From: Candidatus Aminicenantota bacterium
GTDB lineage: Bacteria > Acidobacteriota > Aminicenantia > Aminicenantales > Saccharicenantaceae
Assembly (NCBI GenBank): GCA_026393955.1
Contig: JAPKZE010000290.1
Span: forward strand, 1 to 11,391
Direction: 5' to 3'
DNA: 11,391 bases
The notes under the pieces are model-generated. The model did not search any database. It worked only from the letters and a program-made list of their open reading frames with translations, and had not been told where the DNA came from. Of the stretch, positions 1 through 7,342 are shown in pieces; within the stretch, counting starts at the first letter, position 1, and every line of letters begins with the position of its first letter. Position numbers and translations under genes: made by a program.

Positions 1-3000
1 AAGCGGACGAAGGACGCGATCATCCCGCGGGGCTTCTTCGCGCCGTAGAGCGTCATGGCCGCTTCGAAGTGGTCGATGGCCTCGAACAGCCGTCCCCGGT
101 CGAACAGGGCGATACCGATATTCCTACGGAGCATGGCGACCTTCTCCGGATCGGCCGCACGGCCGGACTTCGCCAGGTAGATCTTAAGGGCTTCCTGATA
201 GTAATGCAGGGCCTCGTCGGAGGCCGAGGATTTCAACGCTTCCCGGCCGGCCCGGATGAGATAGGCTTCGGTCTTCTCCAGGTCCTCGGCCTTGCCGAAG
301 TGGAGGGCCAGCATCCCGTAGAAGTCGGAGATCCGTCCCGCATAGATGGACTCGATGGCCTCGGCGATCTTCCGGTGGAGATCCTTCCTCTTTTTGGGCA
401 GGATGGACTCGTAGGTGACCTCCTGGACCAGGGCATGTTTGAAGAGGAGCTCGACCTCGCCCCCGACCCTCCTCTCCCGGATGAGCTGGCCTTCCTTCAG
501 GACGTCCAGCTTGAGGTCGATCTCGGGGATCGTCCCCGCCACGTCGGCCAGGATCCTGTAGAGGAAGCTCCGCCCAATGACGGCCGCGACCTTCAACAGG
601 GACCGGGTGTCCTCGTCGAGCTTGTCGATCCGGGCCATCAGGAGCTGGTGGATCGTCTTTGGGATGACCACGGAGTTGATCCGATCCGTGATCTGGAAGG
701 CCCCGTCCCGGACCTCGACCACGCCGTCGTCGATGAAGGACCGGAGCACCTCTTCGATGAAGAAAGGATTCCCTCCGGTCCGCTCGACGATGAGTTCTCG
801 TGCCGTCGGCGGGACCGCGCTCAGCTTCAACAAGTTCGATATGAGTTCTTCCGATTCGGCCTCGTCCAGGGGATCGAGGAAGAGGTCCAAGCGGATCCGT
901 CCGTACCGGGACCCGATGGTCTGAAGAAGACGCTGGCTCGTCTCCTCGTAATCGGGCCGGAAGACGTTGACGAAGAGGATCCGGTTGTTCTCCGCCAGGC
1001 GATAGAGGGATTCCAGGAACCGGATCGATGTCAGATCCGCCCAATGCAGGTCCTCGAGGATCATGACCAGCGGCCGCGCCCGTGAGGCCTTTACCAGGAG
1101 TTCCCGGAGGCTCTTGAGGATAAGCTTTTCCAGGGCCTCGCCCTCGATCCCTTTGAGCCGTTCCGCGGCAGCCCCGGTCACCCTGAGGCCCATGAGCGTG
1201 GCGACGAACGGGTAGATCTCCTCCGGGCCCTCCGGGCCAAGGCCACGAATAGACCTCTCCAGCTTCCGGAGGGATTCCGTCGCTCCGTCGTCCTCGGCGA
1301 TGCCGGCCCAATCCCTCAAAGCGTCGATCAGGGGGTGGAAGCTCAGGTTCTTCCCTATGGACAGCGCGCTCCCCTCGATCAGCCCGACCTTGGCCATGAT
1401 CGGGTTCGCCTTCAAGTCCGCGACCAGGGCCGATTTGCCGATGCCCGCTTCGCCGATGAGGTTGACGATCGAGCCCTCGCCGTTGACCGCTTTCATCACG
1501 TGGAGCATAAGGAGGTCCCGCTCCTTCTCCCGTCCCACCAGTTCCGACGAGATGATCCGTTCCTTGCCGAGCCGCAGCCGGGCCGTTCTTTCTTTGACGG
1601 CCAGGAGCTCGTAGAGGCGGACGGGCTTGTCCCGACCCCTCAGACTGACCGGTTTCAGGGGCCGATAGGCGAAGGCCTCCTGGGTTTCGCGGAACGCCTC
1701 CGGTCCGATGACGACCGCCCCGCCTTTCGCGAGGTCCTTGTATTGCGAGGCCATGGCGACGGCATCGCCCGTGATCGCGTGGCGTCTGTCCTCGCCGGTG
1801 CCGGCCGTGCCGACGATGACCGTCCCCGAGCTGATCCCGAAGCACGGTTTCAGGGGCGTTCCGATGTTCTCGGACGCGGCCCAATCGACCAGGCTTCTTT
1901 GCAGGACCAGGGCCGCCCGGACGGCCTTGGCCGGGGCGTCCTCGACGGCGGCGGGATAGCCGAAGACCGCCCGGACGATCGAGTCGGTGATCCTATCGAC
2001 CTGACCGCCATAGGAGTCCTCGATGAAATCGAAACAGGCCCGAAAACGCTTGAGGAATGACGATGTCTCCTGGGGGTCGACCGTCTCCAGCATTTCCGGA
2101 ATGCCCCGGGCCTCGACGAACATCACCGTGGCCTGTCGCTGCTCGGACTCTTTCCTGGCGGCGGGCGGCTTCTCGGGAGCAGGACCCGTCCGGGCCCCTT
2201 CTCCTGGCGAACCCTTGAGCTGCTCGAGATCTGAAACGAGGCTCCGGATCGTCTGGTACCGATGGCGGCGGTCCTTGGCCAGGCATTTGAGGACGATCCC
2301 GTCCAGACGGCCGGGGAGGGCGTCACGGATCTCCGACGGCGGAGCGGGCGAGCTGTTGAGAACGGAGTAGATCAGCTCCTGGGCGGTCTCGCCCTTGAAC
2401 GGATGGAGGCCCGTGAACATCTCGTACATCACGACGCCGAGCGACCAAATGTCCGTCCGGAAATCCAGGTGTTCCCCCTGGATCTGCTCCGGCGACATGT
2501 AGGCGAGGGTCCCCGTCATCCCGGCGGTCCGGGTGATCCCCGTGTCCTCGACGAGCTTGGCCAACCCGAAATCGACGATCTTGACCTCTCCCGTCCCCGT
2601 CCCCATGATGTTCCCCGGCTTGATGTCCCGGTGGACGATCCCCTGTTCGTGGGCGGAGGCGAGCCCCCGGCCGACTTGCAAAGTGATCTCCAGGGCTTCG
2701 GGGACGGCGAGCGGGCCGCGCTTGATCTTGTCCCTGACGGATTCCCCGGGGCAGAAGGCCATGGCTATGAAGAAACGACGGTCGGCGTCTTCGTCGATCT
2801 CGTAGATCGTGCAGATGTTGGGATGGTCGAGCTTGGAGGAGGCCCGCGCCTCCCGGAAGAACCGTTGTTTGGCTTCCGGCGCACGGACCTGCTCGGGAGA
2901 CAGGAATTTAAGGGCGACCCGGCGCTTCAGCCGGATGTCCTCGGCTTCGTAGACAACGCCCATGCCGCCTTCGCCGACCTTCCGGAGGATCTTGTATTTG

Positions 3001-3158
3001 CCGGCGATCCGGTCCCCCGCGAGGAGGTCCAGACCCGGTTCCGGGGTCCGTCGCGTCTCGTCTTCGGCCCCGTCCCTCTCGGAGCCTAGCGGCGCGGCGC
3101 AGTATCGGCAGAACCGCGAATCAGAGGTGTTGTCCTGATGACAGCGAGGACACTCCAT
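1..3158 (-). CDS. Multidomain Ser/Thr protein kinase with degenerate class III cyclase domain, STAND/AAA ATPase and TPR-like region (C-terminus beyond the window)
   Basis: An uninterrupted minus-strand frame from the ATG at 3158 to the left edge gives 1052 codons without a stop. Domains in order: a zinc ribbon (Cys3, Cys6, Cys17, Cys20); a PknB-type kinase (about 55-312) with a GEGGMG loop at 62-67, Lys84, HRD with Asp178, DFG at 196-198 and a SPEQ motif, so it should be active; a class III adenylate/guanylate cyclase-like domain (about 342-525) lacking most catalytic residues; a predicted ATPase of the COG3899/STAND kind (from about 541) with Walker A GEAGIGKS (Lys575) and Walker B ending EDLHWAD (Glu702, Asp703); then a helical TPR-like tail from about residue 900. 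I see no membrane segment, so it is probably cytoplasmic. The likely role is phosphorylation-based signalling with nucleotide-dependent assembly; ligand and targets are unknown. Only a weak AAAGG ribosome site precedes the ATG, but the zinc ribbon begins right there. The gene has its own promoter, 141 bases beyond the purF stop. Confidence 0.93.
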   Translation of the reverse strand, partial: MECPRCHQDNTSDSRFCRYCAAPLGSERDGAEDETRRTPEPGLDLLAGDRIAGKYKILRKVGEGGMGVVYEAEDIRLKRRVALKFLSPEQVRAPEAKQRFFREARASSKLDHPNICTIYEIDEDADRRFFIAMAFCPGESVRDKIKRGPLAVPEALEITLQVGRGLASAHEQGIVHRDIKPGNIMGTGTGEVKIVDFGLAKLVEDTGITRTAGMTGTLAYMSPEQIQGEHLDFRTDIWSLGVVMYEMFTGLHPFKGETAQELIYSVLNSSPAPPSEIRDALPGRLDGIVLKCLAKDRRHRYQTIRSLVSDLEQLKGSPGEGARTGPAPEKPPAARKESEQRQATVMFVEARGIPEMLETVDPQETSSFLKRFRACFDFIEDSYGGQVDRITDSIVRAVFGYPAAVEDAPAKAVRAALVLQRSLVDWAASENIGTPLKPCFGISSGTVIVGTAGTGEDRRHAITGDAVAMASQYKDLAKGGAVVIGPEAFRETQEAFAYRPLKPVSLRGRDKPVRLYELLAVKERTARLRLGKERIISSELVGREKERDLLMLHVMKAVNGEGSIVNLIGEAGIGKSALVADLKANPIMAKVGLIEGSALSIGKNLSFHPLIDALRDWAGIAEDDGATESLRKLERSIRGLGPEGPEEIYPFVATLMGLRVTGAAAERLKGIEGEALEKLILKSLRELLVKASRARPLVMILEDLHWADLTSIRFLESLYRLAENNRILFVNVFRPDYEETSQRLLQTIGSRYGRIRLDLFLDPLDEAESEELISNLLKLSAVPPTARELIVERTGGNPFFIEEVLRSFIDDGVVEVRDGAFQITDRINSVVIPKTIHQLLMARIDKLDEDTRSLLKVAAVIGRSFLYRILADVAGTIPEIDLKLDVLKEGQLIRERRVGGEVELLFKHALVQEVTYESILPKKRKDLHRKIAEAIESIYAGRISDFYGMLALHFGKAEDLEKTEAYLIRAGREALKSSASDEALHYYQEALKIYLAKSGRAADPEKVAMLRRNIGIALFDRGRLFEAIDHFEAAMTLYGAKKPRGMIASFVR

Positions 3159-3253
3159 GAACCCCGACCTTTCGGCGGACTCTCTCGTCCGGAGCCCCGC
3201 GCGGACTGGGATGGCCTCGGGCCAATTGTGGTTCCCTGCCCCCGGCCGGCCAA

Positions 3254-3282
3254 AGGATAACGCCGATGGGGAGGGATGTCAA
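3254..3282 (-). promoter_or_regulatory. Sigma-70-like promoter of the kinase gene
   Basis: On the minus strand a perfect -35 hexamer TTGACA (3282-3277) is followed by a 17-base spacer and a TATCCT -10 hexamer (3259-3254). The predicted transcription start is near 3247, giving a leader of about 89 bases before the kinase ATG. It lies between the purF stop and the kinase start, which suggests the kinase is transcribed independently of purF. Spacing and -35 are ideal; the -10 matches 4 of 6 positions. Confidence 0.6.
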
Positions 3283-3299
3283 CGGAGACGGCGACCGGC

Positions 3300-4769
3300 T
3301 CAGATGCCGAGCTCGAGCTGGGCGTCCTGGGCGGTCTTGCGGTCGGCTTCGATGTCCGCGAGCAGGTCCGGCGAGATGTCGCCCGTCGGGTAGATGCCGT
3401 CGAAGCAGGCGGCGCAGAAGTTCTTGATCTTGGGGTTCTCCTGCCGGACCGCCATTTTCAGGGCGTCGAGCGTCTGGTAGATGACCGTGGCGGCGCCGAT
3501 CTTGCTGGCCACCGCGGCCTCGTCGGCGTCCTGGGCGACGACTTCCGTCTTGGTCTGCATGTCGATGCCGTAGACGCAGGGGTGGCGCAGGGGCGGCGAG
3601 TACGAAGCGAAGTAGACCTTCTTGGCCCCGGCCTCGCGGAGCATCTGGACGATGGCCCGGGAGGTGTTGCCCCGGACGATGCTGTCGTCGACGAGGAGGA
3701 CCTTTTTCCCCCGGATCTCCGAGGCGATCGGATTGAGCTTCTGGCGGACCGAGCTCTTGCGCTTCTCGTCGGCCGGCATGATGAAGGTCCGGCCGATGTA
3801 GCGGTTCTTGACCAGGGCCTCGCTGTATTTGAGGTTGAGCTTGCGGGCGATCTCGATGGCCGCGTCGCGGGCGGAGTCCGGGACGGGCACGACGACGTCG
3901 ATGGCCAGCTTCCGCCGGCGGATCTCCTGGGCCAGGGAGCGGCCGAGGTTGACCCGGCACTTGTAGACATTCACCTTGTCGATGAACGTGTCGGGCCGGG
4001 CGAAGTAGACCCATTCGAACAGGCACGGCGACAGGCAGCCCTTGCGGACCCGCTTCCGGTGGAGGGTCCGCGACTTGTCGATGAAAACGACCTCGCCGGC
4101 CTCGACGTCCTTGATCTCGCCGAAATTCATGATGTTCAGGCTGACCGTCTCCGAGGCGACGGCGTAGGAGGGGACGAGGCCGTCGCGCCGGAGTCCGTAG
4201 ACGAGAGGCTTGATGCCGTAGGGATCGCGGAAGGCGACCAGGCCCTGGCCGGCGATGTAGGCGACGACGGAATAGCTGCCCCGGACCTTTTTGTAAACGG
4301 CCTCGACGGCCCTGAAGATGTGCTCCGGCGCCAGGGTCCTCGTCCTTTCGTGGGCCAGCGACTCGGCGAACAGGTTGAGGATGATCTCGACGTCGCAGTC
4401 GGAATTGAGGAGACGGTGCTGGTCCCGGTAGAGCTCGTCGCGGAGCTCGCGGTAGTTGGCCACGTTGCCGTTGTGGGCCATGATGATGCCGAAGGGGGAA
4501 TTGACCTGGAAGGGCTGGGCGTCCTCGTCGCCCCCGCCGCCGATCGTCGGGTAACGCGTGTGGCCGATGCCGACCGGTCCCCTGAGGTTGGCGACGGCCT
4601 CGGGCGTGAAGATGTCGTGGACGAGGCCGTTGCCCTTTTTCGTGTGGAAGCGGCCGTCGAAGGTGATGACCCCGGCCGAGTCCTGGCCGCGGTGCTGCAT
4701 GGCCAGCAGGCCCTGGTAGACGTCCCTGATGACGGGGCCGTTGCCCCAGACGCCGATGACGCCGCACAT
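3300..4769 (-). CDS. purF: Amidophosphoribosyltransferase (glutamine PRPP amidotransferase)
   Basis: This 489-residue protein catalyses the first committed step of purine synthesis, making 5-phosphoribosylamine from PRPP and glutamine in the cytoplasm. The N-terminal Ntn glutaminase domain starts with Met-Cys, so Cys2 is the nucleophile once Met is removed; QHRGQDSAG is at 25-33 and HNGNVANY near 99-106. The phosphoribosyltransferase domain has YFARPD (255-260), PVPDSA (295-300) and the PRPP loop VLLVDDSIVRGNTS (357-370). Cys249 (just before LFEWVYFARPD), Cys398, Cys452 and Cys455 sit where the Bacillus-type enzyme binds its 4Fe-4S cluster, so a cluster is likely. Unlike that type, there is no room for a propeptide: the ATG at 4769 lies 2 bases after the upstream gene's stop, and the preceding in-frame codons are not plausible starts. 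AAGG about 7 bases upstream, inside the preceding gene, may be its ribosome site. Confidence 0.97.
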   Translation of the reverse strand: MCGVIGVWGNGPVIRDVYQGLLAMQHRGQDSAGVITFDGRFHTKKGNGLVHDIFTPEAVANLRGPVGIGHTRYPTIGGGGDEDAQPFQVNSPFGIIMAHNGNVANYRELRDELYRDQHRLLNSDCDVEIILNLFAESLAHERTRTLAPEHIFRAVEAVYKKVRGSYSVVAYIAGQGLVAFRDPYGIKPLVYGLRRDGLVPSYAVASETVSLNIMNFGEIKDVEAGEVVFIDKSRTLHRKRVRKGCLSPCLFEWVYFARPDTFIDKVNVYKCRVNLGRSLAQEIRRRKLAIDVVVPVPDSARDAAIEIARKLNLKYSEALVKNRYIGRTFIMPADEKRKSSVRQKLNPIASEIRGKKVLLVDDSIVRGNTSRAIVQMLREAGAKKVYFASYSPPLRHPCVYGIDMQTKTEVVAQDADEAAVASKIGAATVIYQTLDALKMAVRQENPKIKNFCAACFDGIYPTGDISPDLLADIEADRKTAQDAQLELGI

Positions 4770-4771
4770 GG

Positions 4772-4960
4772 TCAGGCCTTGACCGCGCGGCCCGGTTCGA
4801 CGACGGCTTCGTCGACGATCATGACCGGGATGTCGTCCTTGATGGGGTAGACCCGGTGGCAGGTCCCGCACTTCAGGCCTGTTTCGTCGGCCGTGAGCTT
4901 GACGTCGGTCCGGCACAGGGGGCAGGCCAGGATGGCCAGGAGCGCGGGGCTTATCGGCAT
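4772..4960 (-). CDS. Trm112-like / UPF0434 family small zinc-binding protein
   Basis: This 62-residue protein carries two CxxC pairs (Cys13/Cys16 and Cys31/Cys34) followed by VYPIKDDIPVMI. That is the hallmark of the Trm112-like family, small zinc-ribbon proteins that in eukaryotes and archaea stabilise and activate methyltransferases; the bacterial members are mostly uncharacterised. The length is normal for the bacterial family. The start is supported by a strong GGAGAGG ribosome site 4-10 bases before the ATG and by a promoter at 4977-5004. The stop is followed after only 2 bases by the purF ATG, so the two genes are surely cotranscribed and probably translationally coupled. Whether it works on a methyltransferase or with PurF cannot be told from this window. 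Confidence 0.85.
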   Translation of the reverse strand: MPISPALLAILACPLCRTDVKLTADETGLKCGTCHRVYPIKDDIPVMIVDEAVVEPGRAVKA

Positions 4961-4976
4961 ATTCCTCTCCGGGTCC

Positions 4977-5004
4977 AGAATAGTCCCGCGCGGTCCGGCG
5001 TCAA
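4977..5004 (-). promoter_or_regulatory. Sigma-70-like promoter of the Trm112-like/purF unit
   Basis: On the minus strand TTGACG (5004-4999, 5 of 6 matches) is followed by a 16-base spacer and TATTCT (4982-4977, 4 of 6). The predicted transcription start is near 4970, so the mRNA would begin with GGAGAGGAAT directly before the ATG at 4960, a leader of about 10 bases that is essentially just the ribosome site. Confidence 0.6.
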
Positions 5005-5017
5005 GCGCAGGCCTGGA

Positions 5018-5040
5018 CGGCCTCGGGCCGCCCGAGGCCG
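5018..5040 (-). terminator. GC-rich hairpin downstream of the TonB-dependent receptor
   Basis: A perfect 10-bp stem with a 3-base loop (arms 5018-5027 and 5031-5040) lies 13 bases past the receptor's TAA on the minus strand. No T-run follows, so it is a weak candidate for intrinsic termination but well placed as a transcript 3' end or an RNA-stabilising stem-loop. It also lies just upstream of the purF-unit promoter. Confidence 0.45.
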
Positions 5041-5053
5041 CGTCCCGCCGCCC

Positions 5054-7228
5054 TTATTTCCAGCCGACCCGCAGCTGGAGCGACCATTCGGCGGTCGGCG
5101 CCGGCTGGTAGGAGTTCCCGTCCGGGTCGGGCTCGGTGAAGCCGTAGTAGAGGACGTTGAAGATGTTGCGGCCCGAGAGGAAGAGCTCGACCGGCGTCCC
5201 GCCGGCCTCGAACCTGTAGCCGATCCGGACATGGGCGAGCGTATAGGGATCGGTCCGGCCGTAGCCGTTGGGCTGGATCTCATTGGTCCCGTCGATGTAC
5301 CAGGCGCCCATGTGCTCGATCGAGACCCCGGCCGTCAGGGCCCGGGTGACGCGGTATTCCGCGTCCGCGTAGAGCTGGTGCGGCGGGCAGTTGGGCAGCC
5401 AGGTGTCCTCGAACGTCTCCCCCGTCAGCGTCTCCACGGTGACGTACTTGAAATGGGAATAGGTGTAGGCCGCCCGCAGGGCCAGGTCCTCGACGGGGAA
5501 CCAGGTCAAGGAGGTCTCGACGCCGTACCGTCGGGACGAGCCGACGTTGCCGTAGAAGGTCTCCAGGGGCCGTTCCGGGATGCGGTACCGGCCGAAGTCG
5601 TTCTCGGTGGCGAGATGGAACAACGCGACGTCGTAGCTCAGCGACCGGCCGATCCGGCCCCTGGCCCCGACCTCCTCGCCCTTCGATGTGGCCGCGACGA
5701 GCTCGGTGTTGTAGCCGCCGAGGGCGTAGGGATTGTTGACCAGCTCCTCGGTCCCCGGGGGCAAGAAGCCTGTGCCCCAGCTGGCGTAAAGGCCGAAGTC
5801 GGCGGCCGGGTTCCAGGTGACACCGACCCGGCCGGTCGGCTGCTCGTAGACGACCTCCCCCGAGAGGTCCGTGCCGCCGGCCTGGAGATGGTCGTCCAGG
5901 CTGTTCGTGACCCGGTCGTAGCGGACGTTGCCGAAGAGGCCCCAGTGACGGTCGAGCTCGATCCGGTCGAGCAGGAAGACGCCGGCGCCCGTCTGGGTCA
6001 TGACCTGGTCGGCAACGGGTTCCGGGCCCTCGACCGCGTCGCCGAGGTTGGGATACTTGACCTCGTCGATCGTCTGCCAGGCGTAGTCGGCGCCGACGGA
6101 CAGGAAGTTCTTGACCCGGCCCCACGAGGACTTGTGGTTGACCTGGGCGAGCAGTCCGGGCGTGTCGAAGCCGCGATGGATGACCGTCGACGGGACGGCC
6201 TCCTCGTAGCGGGTGTGTCTGTAATAGGCCGTCGCCGTCAGGTCCAGGTTCTCGGCCAGCCCGATCGTGGCCGTCACGCCGCCCGTGCCGCGCTGGGTCT
6301 TCTGATACTCGTTCATTCTCTCGGAATCCGGGTTGGCCTGCCGGCGCAGGGTCTCCGGGTCGGCGCTGAACCAGTCCAGGTTCAGGCCTTCGGGATTCTG
6401 GTTCCAGTAGTCCGCCCAGCCGAGGACCGCAGTGACCTTGACCTTCGGGCTGACCGTGAAGGCGAACTTGCCGTGGGCCTTGTCGCCCTTGTAGGCCGAC
6501 CAATCCCGGTAGCCGTCGCCGGTGAGCATGGAGCCCGTCAGGCTGTAGTTCAGGACGCCGGTCGTTCCCCCCATCTCGGCGAAGCCCTTCTTGAGGCCGA
6601 AGGCGCCCCGGACGAGCGCGGCGCTGCCGGCGACCGGGTCGGGCCCGCCGTCGCGGGTCAGGACGTTGATGATGCCCCCGGACGAGCCGCTGCCGTAGAA
6701 CGTGGCCGCCGGTCCGCGCAGGACCTCGATCCGCCGGACGCCGGGCCAATCGATATCGTAGAAATCGGGGACGTAGCCGGACGGGTCGTTGAGGGGGATG
6801 CCGTCGACGAGCGTCTTGATCCCCCGGGTGCCGCGCTCGGTCAGGATGCCTTCGCCCCGGATCGAGAGATGGACGCGCTCGCCGTCGGCCTGGTTGTCGA
6901 CTTTGACCCCGGGGACGAGCTTCATGACCTCGTCGATGGCGATCGTCCGCGGCATCGTCTTGAGGATGGGCGTCTCGACGACCGTTGTGGCCGCCGGGTT
7001 CTTCTTGAGCGGGATCTCGACCCGCGGCGCGGTGACGGTGACCTCGACGTTCGTCTCGGACCGGGTCTTTTCCTTGGCCTTTTCCTTGGCCTGTTCTTCG
7101 GCTTGCGACCGGGCCGGGTCCTGGTTCCCCGATTCTCCGGAGGAGGCGTAAGCCGGCCCCGCGAGAAGGGCCGGGATCAGCACGAACGTCAGGACGGCCG
7201 AGGCAAGACGGAACCTGAGTCTGGACAT
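5054..7228 (-). CDS. TonB-dependent outer-membrane receptor
   Basis: This 724-residue protein is a ligand-gated outer-membrane channel energised by TonB. It has a signal peptide (residues 1 to about 28, cleavage near AYA-SS), a charged linker rich in AKEK (about 40-56), a TonB-box-like stretch VEVTVTAP (61-68), a plug domain (about 77-192, with IRGEG, LVDGIPLND, IEVLRGPAATFYGSGSSGGIINVLTR-type motifs) and a 22-strand-type barrel running to the C-terminus, which ends VGWK rather than in the usual Phe. The space before the plug is too short for an STN signalling domain. The frame stays open upstream of 7228, but GGAGG 7 bases before this ATG and the signal peptide fix the start. It is divergent from the ECF sigma and anti-sigma genes at 7343-8577, which may control it. 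The substrate is not deducible; siderophore or other metal chelates and cobalamin are common in the family. Confidence 0.95.
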   Translation of the reverse strand: MSRLRFRLASAVLTFVLIPALLAGPAYASSGESGNQDPARSQAEEQAKEKAKEKTRSETNVEVTVTAPRVEIPLKKNPAATTVVETPILKTMPRTIAIDEVMKLVPGVKVDNQADGERVHLSIRGEGILTERGTRGIKTLVDGIPLNDPSGYVPDFYDIDWPGVRRIEVLRGPAATFYGSGSSGGIINVLTRDGGPDPVAGSAALVRGAFGLKKGFAEMGGTTGVLNYSLTGSMLTGDGYRDWSAYKGDKAHGKFAFTVSPKVKVTAVLGWADYWNQNPEGLNLDWFSADPETLRRQANPDSERMNEYQKTQRGTGGVTATIGLAENLDLTATAYYRHTRYEEAVPSTVIHRGFDTPGLLAQVNHKSSWGRVKNFLSVGADYAWQTIDEVKYPNLGDAVEGPEPVADQVMTQTGAGVFLLDRIELDRHWGLFGNVRYDRVTNSLDDHLQAGGTDLSGEVVYEQPTGRVGVTWNPAADFGLYASWGTGFLPPGTEELVNNPYALGGYNTELVAATSKGEEVGARGRIGRSLSYDVALFHLATENDFGRYRIPERPLETFYGNVGSSRRYGVETSLTWFPVEDLALRAAYTYSHFKYVTVETLTGETFEDTWLPNCPPHQLYADAEYRVTRALTAGVSIEHMGAWYIDGTNEIQPNGYGRTDPYTLAHVRIGYRFEAGGTPVELFLSGRNIFNVLYYGFTEPDPDGNSYQPAPTAEWSLQLRVGWK
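7067..7090. repeat. 12-bp tandem repeat encoding the AKEK linker
   Basis: Two exact tandem copies of CTTTTCCTTGGC (7067-7078 and 7079-7090) lie inside the receptor gene and encode the Lys/Glu-rich repeat just before the TonB box. Such in-frame repeats can change the length of the flexible periplasmic linker without breaking the reading frame. Confidence 0.75.
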
Positions 7229-7246
7229 GCGAAGACCTCCATTTTC

Positions 7247-7278
7247 AATATAGACACCGGCCGCCCGCCTTTTCTTCC
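7247..7278 (-). promoter_or_regulatory. Candidate promoter of the TonB-dependent receptor (possibly ECF-type)
   Basis: On the minus strand TATATT (7252-7247) is a fair -10 that would start the transcript near 7240, at the GGAGG ribosome site. No TTGACA-like -35 is correctly spaced. An alternative reading is ECF-like: GGAAGAA (7278-7272), a 17-base spacer, then TCTA (7254-7251). The ECF sigma factor encoded divergently is an obvious candidate to use it, but its motif is unknown. Confidence 0.35.
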
Positions 7279-7282
7279 ATCG

Positions 7283-7297
7283 CGGCCGGACCGGCCG
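7283..7297. repeat. 15-bp perfect palindrome between the divergent promoters
   Basis: CGGCCGG A CCGGCCG is a perfect inverted repeat lying between the upstream elements of the receptor promoter and the -35 of the sigma-factor promoter. The position suits an operator for a dimeric regulator, but GC-only palindromes also arise by chance in DNA of this composition. Confidence 0.4.
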
Positions 7298-7306
7298 GGG
7301 AATGTC

Positions 7307-7336
7307 TTGACAGTGAGCTTCAACGGGGACTACAGT
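7307..7336 (+). promoter_or_regulatory. Sigma-70-like promoter of the ECF sigma / anti-sigma operon
   Basis: A perfect TTGACA (7307-7312), an 18-base spacer and TACAGT (7331-7336, 4 of 6) predict transcription starting at about 7343. That base is the G of an in-frame GTG, so the mRNA would be leaderless. A housekeeping-type promoter argues that the sigma gene is expressed constitutively rather than only by autoactivation. Confidence 0.55.
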
Positions 7337-7342
7337 GACGCG

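Noticed and set aside
184..1884. A minus-strand open frame of 566 codons inside the kinase gene.
   Set aside because: It is a shifted frame, rich in Arg, Gly and Pro without any domain, while the kinase frame through the same DNA carries clear cyclase, ATPase and TPR-like motifs.
3276..4850. A plus-strand open frame of 524 codons opposite purF.
   Set aside because: It is the Asp/Val/Leu-rich reverse of an unmistakable purF and has no domain of its own.
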